Source: Balanoglossus misakiensis (Eukaryota > Hemichordata). From it: 64,000 nucleotides of DNA. Every line of letters begins with the position of its first letter. Position 1 is the first letter of the stretch. The notes below the pieces were generated by a model, which worked only from the letters and a program-made list of their open reading frames with translations, was not told where the DNA came from and searched no databases. The translations under genes and the position numbers were made by a program. The DNA lies in NCBI GenBank assembly GCA_040954595.2, contig CM082586.2, positions 7,316,001-7,380,000 of the forward strand, read 5' to 3'. Shown here one piece after another: positions 53,819 to 64,000 of this stretch.

Positions 53819-56800
53819 TTAGGTAGCACGTCTCCTTGCATACCTTGTAGTGACGTCATCCATGGACTCCGGAAGATCCTGATTCAACGTCTCGGGAAGA
53901 AAGAGAGCCATAAAGGCAGCAAACGCCACCAGGGAACTTAGGATGACGAAAGGCAGAAGGTAGATGACGTACATGAGGGCGATGATGTAGGGCACCACTA
54001 TTCCACCAAAACTCGCCAGCGCCATGCCCAGTCCTACCGCGACATTTCTGGGGGGGGGGGGGGGTTGAAATGAATATGTATAAGAGCAGAATCGTATAAA
54101 TCACTTTTTGGAAAGTGCCTCTATAGAAAAAAGTGAGGTTTCAAGTTTGGAATTTAGTTCTTCTTTCAGGCGCACAAATTAAGCCAAATAGTCCTGGACT
54201 CGCCTGCCGACAAAATGCTTCTTTGTTCGACCAGGGCTGAAACCGCGCAGAAAGAATTATACCACATACCTTACTGACGTAGGATATAACTCTGCCGAGA
54301 AGCCATAGCAAGCCAAGAATGCTATGAAGATGGGTATCTTTGTCATGACAAAGAAGAATATTTTAACTGCCTCGTTTTCTGTGTTCATGAAAAAAAGTCA
54401 AGTATGTAAACGCGACAATCTCTGTGCACAAATTGAAACCAGAATAGATCGCGTGGTCTGTCGTGATAGAATTACGCTGTCACATTAGAATCTGTTGATT
54501 TCAAGTCTTATGAGTTGTTCCAGTCAGGTGCAACCATTTCAACAAAACAAAGTAGCCAATCACAGCGAAGCAGACGACAAGCTTAATCGTCCAAATAAAT
54601 ATGCTTACTTCTACTTTCCAACATGTAGTAAGAGTTGATCCACGTGATAGTCAGCGTGCCATAATGTGAAATGCGTTTTTGCCGTATATATGAACACTGT
54701 GTGGTATTATATTAAAAGTTTTCAACGCAATTTGCATAAACATGTAAACGCATGCGCAATGAGACTGTAGAAACTTTAAAAAACTGTACCTACCGACTAT
54801 TCCAACGATGGCCCAGCAGATACTGCTCAACAGCATGGTGGAAAATAAAATCCATCTCCGGGGGAGGTACTGCAGCATCAACCAACTCAACACGTAGACA
54901 ATGAAATCGCCAACGCTGAGCAATGTCAAAACCAGTGACACTTTCTCTGATATAAAATCGATGTTGTACGAGGCACCATAATACAGTGCGCCGATTGCAA
55001 ACCTGTCAGAAACGAGAACCATCAAACTAGTTTGTAATCTTCTAAAAAAATCGACATAGCTAGGCGAGTATGTAATGCTAGTCACGGTAAGTCTCATTTC
55101 AACGTGCTTTGTGTACAGTTTTCTGTCGAAAAGATTCGCTCCTAGATTAAGTAATCCTAGATGACGAGAATGCTTGATTCTTTGAGAAAACGTAGAGAGT
55201 ACGTACTAGGTTGTTTATTAGTAATACGGATTTCATGCGGAACTATACAACATATGAAAATATTTCAGTCCTTACCAAGATAGCGATATACCTATTGTAC
55301 GCCACCTCAGCTCTGGTTGCGTGAAGAGTTGCAGAATACCAGAGCGCTCATTGTCAATACCGATTTCGTCCTAAAAAAAGAAAACGAATAGTTCTGTAAT
55401 TATAACCGTGACGTAGTACAAAATCTGGAGTATACGAGTCGGTATTTCCACGCAACGAAAATAAATGAAGACACGCACACTTTTTCGAGGAGGTTCCAAT
55501 GTTCCAATTTTATAAGTGGTTTTGTTCCACTTGGCGATTTTCTGGAAAAGCTTTTCCGCTTCTTCCAGTCTTCCTTGATGAACTAACCATCTTGGCGATT
55601 CATCGATCAACCTATTACATAAGAACACAAAAACCCTATTAATTGGCCTATCGCACCGTAAATAAATGGACGCCTTAAAATTACACTGAACAGTTAGAGG
55701 CAATGCCTTGGAGTTGCTGTAATGATACAATATGAACCTTTTTTCCTGCATTTTCTTCGGAGACCCTTTTATTAACATCACAGGAAAATATACAACATAG
55801 GCACCGAAAAGCGCCTATAAACGACTTGCAAAATCTAATTTCGAATGAAAATGCAAAATCCAGCTCACCAATGATAAGGCAGGAACGGTAGACACGTGAC
55901 TGTAACAACCAATTGAATGGTCCTCCAGTCGCCCATGACAGCCTGGGATACCCCGGCTATTATCAACTCGGAAAATGGGTGGGTCAGGGTACATACTATG
56001 AGCGCCAATGGCCTGGTTTTTGTGGTGACCATTTCAACAGCTGCTTGAATGGAAAAACAAAAGAACATCGTGAAAGCCGGTCAACTGTTCTGTTCGTGAG
56101 CCATTGTCTATAGATGTCTAATGACCAATCTGTTGTTGTCAACGGGATTCGGGTCTGGACTTGAATTCGATTTTCAGCTGAATGTGACTATATACAACCC
56201 GTGCACTGGTATAGGCCGTGTTGAAATCTAAATACTAATCATTTCAAGGTACTTCAGACAGTCGAACGAGAAAATGTAAATGATAATTTTCACACCAGAA
56301 ATAATGAACTCGCAGCACCGACGTCACAGCTAAGTACAACACGTGACACGAACACTAACCTATGATGTGGCCGACTGTGTAAATTGCCGATGAAGCGATC
56401 CCCATCAAAAATTGGCAGACGACGAACATGTAGAAATATGGCGACAGGAACATCAAAATATTGAATAACAAAGTTATCACTAAGGTAACGTAGAAGACAG
56501 GCTTCCTGCCATATCTGCAAAATATACCGAACACAATCAAATTAAACCCCAGAATTCCCACAATACACGCGTTTTCATTTCCATAACGTTAAAGAGACAA
56601 CGTCTCTCTCTCTCTCGCTACATGTTTTCATTAGTTATGTTTGATACAAGACACCGTTTATGTTATTCTACAAGTGGATATATAGTGAATCAACGTTCAA
56701 CCCCACAGAACTTCCACCCCACTTGTAGGCACGGTCTCTACCATTTATTCATTTTGGCGAGATTTTTACTCTCATATCCTACAAACGGGATGGAAGTTGT

Positions 56801-57929
56801 GTGAGGTGGAATGTTGATTCACTATATATCCACATGTGGAATAAAATAAATGGTGTCTTGTATCAAACAAAATTATTGGGAAAAGGGCAGCGAGAGATAG
56901 ACTTTGTTCCTTTAACGTTAACGTATAGAGACATAGAAGCATATTTTAAGAATACATCAGGTATTTAGACATGTAAAGTTCACCTTGCGGATATGTCGGC
57001 GTAGTATGTACCCAGAGTACAAGAAAACCGATTTATATGCCTAATAATAAAAAGTCTCAAATCTACGAGACTTGTAAACACGCCAACATCTCTAAATTCA
57101 TAGTTCCCGGTAAATTCAAATGAATCCTAAACTTAGTACATGTAGATGTGAACGTGAACCAAAGCACAGTTAAATGTTGTCGTCCCTCAATTTTAAAATC
57201 GCATGGCTGATAATGGGGTGGTTACTCACGTGTCGCTGAGCGAACCAAGCAGCAAAGATCCGAGTAATTTTGCGAGCGCATAAGTTGATTTACACAGTTG
57301 TTGCAACCAGAGTTTGTCGCACACCAAGTCAAACTGTTAACGGAAAAATATCATAGATACGTACGTCCGTTCATTAACCCGTATATGTTGTTGCAATTAA
57401 TCCTGTCCAAATCAAACTTTTCGAGTGCTAGGTTGACTCCTTGACTTTCAAATATGCACGCCCATGTTTAATACGGACACAGTCATGGTTCTCCAACTGA
57501 ACCTGTAACGGAGAATATTTCTAGACCTACCTCCATCGTCATTGTATTCGAAAACAACGATCGGTCAAACACCCAGCCGTGATCGCACGGACGCACTGTC
57601 TTCGGAGAAATAGACGCCCCACCGGGGAAACTTCCATTGAATGTACCGGCATACATAATCGATTCATTCAAATTGTACCTGTAGCATTTCTCCCAGGTGG
57701 TGTGGTTTTCGTGACGAGTTCTTGGAATAGTGGCCCTTTTTAGCAGCGAGTCGGACTCATAGGTTTGACCGTCATACACACGGCAGTAATGGTCAGATGA
57801 TACGCCATAAAAAGTGTTGACCTGACCAAACCACGCGTAGGGGGTGATAGTGAAGGCGATTAGAGCCATATTGATAATCTGGTACCTCCCCATATCACCA
57901 ATTGACTTTAGCGTTTCCTCTACAACCAT
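53819..57929 (-). CDS. SLC22-family organic ion transporter
   Basis: Nine exons on the minus strand: 57929-57531, 57333-57230, 56514-56360, 56040-55869, 55611-55479, 55370-55276, 55002-54794, 54378-54270, 54047-53819. Phases close to 534 aa, typical for the family. Signatures: MGRYQ before TM1; a large first extracellular loop with NHT, NES and NGS glycosylation sites; the MFS motif SDTYGRKP (166-173); ESPRWL (281-286) after TM6; and AELYPTSVRN (451-460). The motif D-R/K-x-G-R has Thr where Arg is usual. SLC22 members are plasma-membrane carriers of organic cations, anions or zwitterions (carnitine); the substrate cannot be read from sequence. Its start is only 552 bp downstream of the DEG/ENaC stop, on the same strand. 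The last acceptor follows a 15-base C run. Confidence 0.95.
54050..54064 (-). repeat. C15 run serving as the polypyrimidine tract of the last SLC22 intron
   Basis: On the minus strand 15 C residues are followed directly by AG and then exon 9. The tract is a length-variable homopolymer at a splice acceptor. Confidence 0.85.
56584..56920. mobile_element. 337-bp MITE with long inverted repeats in an SLC22 intron
   Basis: Arms of about 150 bp, from TAACGTTAAAG to CTTTAACGTTA, including TTTGATACAAGACACC and GTGGATATATAGTGAATCAAC in inverted copies. It lies in the intron between exons 2 and 3. It contains a TCTC run in the left arm. No coding capacity. Confidence 0.85.
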
Positions 57930-58344
57930 CTTTAAACAAGCAAGCTCAATGCGAAACCGTCCTTTTCTGAGAAAAAATCACTAGTGTTGACTACTGACCA
58001 CGCTAATAATTATTCACAATAGCTATTATCATATTCATTGTATTTTTCTTGAGCTATTAATAGCTCGATAAAGCAAAAATCACGAGATAGGGAAAGTAAT
58101 TACATTTTAGAATTGCATTGAATCAGACACGTTTAGAACACTCGCAAATCTATTTTTGGTTGCAAACATGTACCAGAGTGCACGGACAAAAAAAATCAAG
58201 TAGTCCATCGGATTGCAGTTTCTGGCCTTTGAGAGGTATTGGTACGATTAGCACTTTAATTAGCGGGGACTGTGACAGTACGGATGACGTGTTGACGACA
58301 AAATGCATACAAGACACCGATGAGTAAGTGTTGTCTGTTTAGGG

Positions 58345-58350
58345 TTTATT
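58345..58350 (-). terminator. Polyadenylation signal for the DEG/ENaC gene
   Basis: AATAAA on the minus strand, about 130 nt past the stop codon. Another AATAAA lies only 6 bp past the stop. Confidence 0.45.
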
Positions 58351-58481
58351 TTGTGATTGTCGATTGTGCAGAAGGTATTACAATAAATGCTTCTGTATTT
58401 GCTCCTTTTCCGAACTGTGGAAGGTTTCCCTCACCGAGGAGAGATTACAGTATCCTCCCTTCACTGTTAGTTTATTAGCGC

Positions 58482-61400
58482 TTATCTCTTCCTGCATTTT
58501 CTTTTGATCGCACACGCCACAATTCGTAGCGTGTCGAAAACAAATTCGAGAAACTCGACCAGAGTGACTAATGACACGCCGACGAAGAGACCCAGAGATC
58601 CACCGAGGTCCGAAAACAAACTGAAAAACTGAGAAACAGAAAGAGAGAGAGTAACAATATTAGCATTAACGTATATTATTCTCGCTACCTGAAATAGGTT
58701 TTTGCTCCCTAGGTGAGTCATGAAAATCTCATATGGTCGAAACAATTTCAATATGGCCGATTTTTGCCATGTTTAAGAAATGGAAGTTCATAAGCTAAAG
58801 TGATACTGAGTCATTCTGAAACTGAGACAGAATAAAATAACAACATGTAAAACAGCTGAATGAGTTTAATATGCTAACGACAAAGACAGAAATTGTTGAC
58901 CAAAGAATGGCATGGGAATATTTGACCGAAGGAGCAACTATGTTTTCATGGTAACACGGCTTACAAGGTTTTATAACTTACCTTGTACCCTTCTGTTTCA
59001 GCCATATACTCTGAACTTAAATCCTCGTAATAAACGACAATCTTCAACAAGTTTGCCCTGAAAGTAGAAGAATAAAGACATGGCATGATTTAGACTCTCA
59101 CAGCCCACGGTTCGCTACAAGACTCGCTGACGCGCCCTCAACCATTTACCAACCATTTACCAAAGAGAAGCCCCATATGGTGTTGTGTAGCCGTGGCACC
59201 ATGTAATCAGACTATAAGCCTGCATGGACGGCGAGAGGGTTTGTGAGAATCTTATCTCAGTTTCTGTGTTTTCTCCTTAATTACACAACACAGGTATTAA
59301 TTAATGTCGGTATTACAGCTGGTACGAATCAGTAGCAGAAAAAAAAACTAGATGGAAAAACAGCGGACGCGATATACATTTTCTATCCCACCGTTTCCAG
59401 GCAAACATACATGTACATGTAAATATGCCCGATTGAAACTAAACAACAGACAAATAACAAATAACTCCGCAGACAAATAACAGACACATAACTCCGCCCT
59501 ACCTGATTTTCTCTTTGTCGTTGGCAAAACGAGTCTTCATCGCCCTCTGTTTTAGTATGTTTGTGACTGTTTTCTATTGGAAGAGAGAGTTTAGAATCAC
59601 GTGATTCACAGAGACCAATCACAGAACGTGGACTTGCACGGTCGATTTAGTGTGGTTGTATTTTTTGACTATGTGTGAAGAGCTTCACGAACTATAGTTC
59701 GGCCGAATTTTAATATAAACTTTGAACGCGTATTTGTAGCCTACATGCTCAATTCAACGAAAATACCAAGAGTTCACTGACCTCGGCTTGTTCGGACGGC
59801 CATTTTGATAACGACAACCTGGTTCCAAATACCACATCCCTTGTTAAGGAAGCAATTGAAATTTACGTAAGAATCATTAACATAAGTGTAGTGAGCCCGG
59901 AAAAACGCGGTCGGGGGAGAGGGCAAAAACATGAGGGACTGTGCAAAAAAGCTGAATTTTCATACTTACAGACATGCTTGAGAACACTTGCACGGAATAT
60001 CACCAGTTTGAAACAGGAAATAAACCAGCTGACGGCACATTTCTGTAAAAAAACAACGATTGTCCTGAGAAGTTATTTCATATTTTGTTTCAAATGTAGA
60101 TACCCATTTCAGTCAGACTACATGTATTTCACGGCTCTGTCGTATCTAATGGCTGTCTTTGTCAAAGTAGTTCAGACAAAATGAAAAATGAGGAAAAGTC
60201 TACCACGATAGGGAAATCATCATAGTTATAACTCTTCTGTGTTTTGAAACTTGACACTGCGCACGTTGCTGAAACGACTATTGCGCATGACTGTAATCGT
60301 CTTGTCATGAACATATGCAACACCCTTACCTTGTGTCCTGTTCAAGATGGCGCATGTTGGCACAAGATCGTCTGTTGCTAGGTGAGAATCGGTGCATCCA
60401 CAGTGTGCAAACATTTGACGTTGGATGCAAGAGTTCTGACATAGCTGCAAACAACAAAAACGTTGTGAGAAAAATGTTGCTCATCTCAGTACTGAGAACG
60501 GCAAGTCTCTAAAGACGATATCATGACCGATAATGTTATTTTTAGGTAACGACAATTTTGGCAGGTTGCAATGGATGATGGGTAACAGGCTGTTTCAGAA
60601 AATATTTGTGGATCGTGCTCACCAGTTCAGAATATCGATGGTCGCCATATTGTCTTATCCAATCTAAGTCGCCCTCATGGTCCGAACATTTACCGTAAGG
60701 CTCGGGTAGACGGGTGATAATTCGCTGAACGGTAACAAAATGAACTTAGTTATTCAAATAGAAACAACAGATGCTCCCATATACTATGTACATTTACATT
60801 GTACCTACATTCTTGACTGGTACCCCTCCCCCTTCCTTCTCTGCCATTGCCTCTCTCCAGATCTGGTTGACAGACTGTCTGTCTATCGGTATGTCTGTTT
60901 GCCTGGCTCCCTCTGTATCACTATCTCTGTCTCTATACTCTATCACCCCCTGCCTGTCTCTGTCTCTCCGTGTTTCCATGTCCCCCACTGTCTTCCCCCT
61001 CCCTCCCCCTACTAACCTTCCTGATACCGATTGACGTTTTCATTCCTGGGGGCGCTGTCACTCCTCTGTCTTGCGGCTGTGGAATCGTGCCCTGTCGGTG
61101 GACAGCGACCCGTATCCCGGACTCTTGGCCGTATATGTCAGTGTACTCGCTCTGTTCTGTTAACAATATCAACTCCAGTCCTGTGGTTGTAAATTTACCG
61201 TTTCTGAATTCCAGTCCATTAAAACAACGAACATTGTTCCAGAGAAAACGTCAGAACCTCACTTGCTTTCCTATATTAAACGCCTGGTGACATTTTCTGG
61301 GCTTGGAGAAATGCTGATTTATGGCCAAGGTTAGATGTGACGTGCATATTAAACCACTCACTGTACATATAGCCATCGAGACTTCATAAATTGTTGTATT

Positions 61401-63897
61401 TTCACGTCTTAATCACGTCTGACGTCATTGTTATTGTAAGACCTGATGTGTGTAAAATGGGCGTGTGCGTATATATGACTGTCCAAATTCCTACGTCAAT
61501 TTTGCTCAAGAGTTATAGATGTAAGAGTACTACAGTATGTGCAGATGTAGACTCTCTCACGCCCCCTCTCGCCACCCACGCAGACTTATCGTCTAATTGA
61601 ATGTGTGCCCTCGATGGTCGAGTGAAACATGGCCAGCAGCTAGGGTTCACTACACATCACCATATGGTGCGCCTTTTTAACGCAACAGTGTGCAACACGT
61701 AAAGAGCCTAGGCTTGGTAGCGAACCGTGGGCTGTGTGGGGAGTCTAATGCAGATGTTGTAACATACTTACCGTATGAGGGTCCAGTCCTGCTGGCGTTT
61801 CTAATAGGGGACTCCAATCCATGGTTGAATGTATAACAGTTTCCATACACTTCATTGTCCATCATTGAAAAATCACTGTCAAATAATAGAGTGGTACTTA
61901 TTTGAAAGAAATTTGTGATATTTTTCTGTCGTTACACATCAAGCATAGGCCTATGTCAAATATTCCACGCAAAATCTAATATTCAAAATGGCGTTTGAAA
62001 CTTAAAAAAGCGGGAAAACATAGGCAATTCATAAATACATAAACATACTATTTGACAAAGCATTTTTTACCATTTTCCTCGCCATACGCACAGTATTAGA
62101 TGCGAGTTTGCCCTAGATACACATGTTCTCAAAACCGAAATATTGTAGGTCACTAACCTACCTGAGGTCACAGCTTATTTCGTTGTACTTGCAGTGTAAT
62201 ATCATATCCTCGCGCTGGTGCCCTAAAACACCGATTTCGCCCTCATCGAGTTTCATCACCCTTTTTAAATCGGAGTAATCCACGGCCGAACTGAAGATGA
62301 AGAATCTGTTCCAATCCGGGGGCTCCTCGTATTGAATTCGATCGAACCCCAAATCGTGATAGACCTTATCTCTGAACTCCTCAAAACGTGTGAGGTTTTG
62401 GGTGATATTTAAGAAGTTGTTGTACCAGCCTTCATGAAATATATCTTCAGTTTCATTCACTGCAAAAATGAACAAAATGAAATGAGTTTCTTGTTGCTTT
62501 ACACTGATTCTTAGAATTTATGTTTTCCGGAAATGACGTTTGAAAAAAGCGCAGATAATATGCGCAGTTTGAAAATTTGCGTCGACCGCGAGAAAAGGCG
62601 TGGTTAAGGAAATAACAAATTCCGACCGAGCCTACAACAGGCTCTATTTATTACAAGAAATGAAAAGTAAGTCGTAAAATGCGAAAACAGTTACTCCAAA
62701 CAAATTATTTTAGTTTGTCTTTAACGGCCATGCTTACGTTGTTGACGTCTGCATTTGTTGGGTTGTTCGTCATCAGGATCTGTGCAGTCTTGTGTGAAAT
62801 CACAAACTTTGTACTTTGGGATACAGCGATCTCCTCCGTCGTCTTGGCACAGAAAATGTGTATCCGAACACCCATCTGCAATGTTATTGACGCAAAATGT
62901 TTCATATGCAAATTCGAGTTGACTTTCCTAAATATGCTGGTACGCGTATCTTGTCGTTGAGTGATGATGTTGTCACATGTTGTCACAGAAAATCCAGGCA
63001 CGATAGCAATACCATAGATTAATATAATTGATGTAAATTAACGGTATTTTCAACGCTGTCATTGCGCAAGTGGGTTAGAATGTAAACATGTTAAATCGAT
63101 TTCATAACATATCTCGTGTAATCACGGAACTAGTCACATGCACATAGCTCGAAACGAGTTTCTTGTAGAGGATAGACAAAACACCGTAGATATGACTATA
63201 CCTGAACAATCGATTTCGTCACTTCCGTCAATACAGTCTTCTTTTTTATCACATACTTTAAAGGGATCCAAACACTCTCCACTAGAGCACGTGAATTCTC
63301 GATCAAAACACGGACCTTGGGAGGTTGGAATTAAGCATTAAGACCTTCTCAATTAATAACAATATTTTAAACTAGACCTATACATTTTGCTGACAACTAA
63401 TGATTAGTTTATCGCTAACTAATACAAACATTATAGTTGACCCCTTTTTGCAGTCGATAATCATTTCACCATGTCTCAGAATATATTTTTATCCGTTGCA
63501 AAGCAACCGGAATATGGTTGAGGGTACTGATGACGTCACTGCCAGTGTGCCCCCCCCTCTCCCCAATTTTTTGGTTTGTTCTTGTGTTTTCAATGCATCG
63601 AATAATTCATGCATGAAACATTTCAGTCAACTTACGCAAGCAACCCTCTTCATCAGTGCCATCCTCACAATCCGAATGGTAATCACACTCTTTGCTTTGG
63701 GGGAGACACTTGGTCATGTTGTCACAGCTGATGCCGTTGCAGTAAGCTGGGAAAGAAGTAGACTTCACGGTCATTTTGTCTCTATTGTTATGTATGGTCA
63801 AGATATTTTTTCTTGATGGTAGGATTTACACATGTGTATGCAAAATATAAAAAAATAGAAAGAAAACCGACTTACAATGTTTATAGCTGGTGTGCAA
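58482..63897 (-). CDS. DEG/ENaC sodium channel with LDLa repeats (N-terminus outside window)
   Basis: Fourteen exons on the minus strand: 63897-63876, 63746-63636, 63315-63202, 62875-62738, 62459-62162, 61875-61772, 61180-61017, 60724-60623, 60444-60330, 60042-59970, 59839-59782, 59546-59503, 59057-58982, 58628-58482. Phases close to 521 codons. Three six-cysteine LDL-receptor class A repeats come first (about 10-43, 47-81, 85-124). The canonical DEG/ENaC ectodomain follows: GNCYTFN (239-245), GLELIL, LPEPYGKC (323-330), LCQNSC, CKCSQAC, SKWPS (425-429), then TM2 with LGLFVGVS, whose GVS (490-492) fits the G/S-x-S selectivity filter. The tail is basic (KRKCRKR). TM1 must lie upstream, so the repeats sit outside the cell. 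Family members are trimeric, amiloride-sensitive Na+ channels; the gating stimulus is unknown. The first, 22-nt exon is the least certain. Confidence 0.93.
59091..59254 (-). mobile_element. MITE related to 33,906-34,076
   Basis: Inverted relative in a DEG/ENaC intron. It starts TAGACTCTCACAGCC and ends TTTGTGAGAATCTTA, with the shared centre CCATATGGTGTTGTGTAG. No intact target duplication. Confidence 0.7.
60840..61015 (+). repeat. Pyrimidine-rich, TCTG/CTCT-rich low-complexity tract
   Basis: Degenerate CTGTCTCT-type repeats and C/T runs in a DEG/ENaC intron (purine-rich on the coding strand). The overlapping open frames are artefacts. Confidence 0.7.
61548..61747 (+). mobile_element. 200-bp MITE related to 33,906-34,076
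   Basis: Starts TAGACTCTCTCACG and ends GGGAGTCTA in a DEG/ENaC intron. The flanks GTGCAGATG and ATGCAGATG agree at 8 of 9 bases, consistent with a 9-bp target duplication. Confidence 0.8.
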
Positions 63898-64000
63898 CTA
63901 CTTTGAGAAATTTGCCGCATGTAAAACACGCAGTGGTTTTACACGTATTTGTGCATGTCAAGTAAGCAAGCGATGGTGGAATTTCTTCCAATTCAAGCGA

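Overview
The window is eukaryotic nuclear DNA from an animal. It has GT/AG introns of 150 to 1,500 bp, many non-autonomous DNA transposons (MITEs), microsatellites, and proteins that follow vertebrate orthologues almost exon by exon. The mix (an ancestral RagC/D-type gene, an LDLa-bearing DEG/ENaC channel, an SLC22 carrier, dense MITEs, very frequent TACATGTA octamers) suggests an invertebrate deuterostome such as a lancelet or hemichordate. The phylum is inferred, not proven.

Layout. 1-19.5 kb: AT-rich DNA with no exon I can defend, holding microsatellites, MITEs and homeobox-motif-rich islands. It may be the first intron of a minus-strand gene whose tiny first coding exon and TATA box lie near 19.55-19.65 kb. 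19,990-20,850: an 861-bp palindromic foldback transposon with a perfect 9-bp target-site duplication, about 0.2 kb upstream of the next start codon. 21.1-26.1 kb (+): nine-exon Rag GTPase C/D. 28.6-31.6 kb (+): five-exon FAD amine-oxidase-like enzyme (MSOX/PIPOX type) ending in the peroxisomal signal SKL. 32.6-35.9 kb (+): GDP-L-fucose synthase homologue whose epimerase Cys/His pair and catalytic Ser are substituted. 39.2-40.4 kb (-): 395-codon intronless ORF of unknown function. 40.5-47.9 kb: no recognised gene. 48.0-51.7 kb (+): a tentative three-exon orphan gene. 53.8-57.9 kb (-): complete nine-exon SLC22 transporter. 58.5 kb to the right edge (-): DEG/ENaC channel with three LDL-receptor class A repeats in its ectodomain; its N-terminus lies beyond the window.

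I rebuilt each spliced gene by hand, and exon phases close exactly across every intron: RagC/D 407 aa, FAD enzyme 412 aa, GFUS-like 317 aa, SLC22 534 aa, DEG/ENaC at least 521 aa. The genes do not form an operon or one pathway. They cover nutrient sensing at the lysosome (Rag), peroxisomal amine oxidation, nucleotide-sugar chemistry, and two membrane proteins on the same strand. The most notable points are the substituted GFUS active site, the channel architecture, the composite foldback element, several MITEs with intact target-site duplications, and a perfect CLEAR-type (MiT/TFE) palindrome inside the Rag gene.
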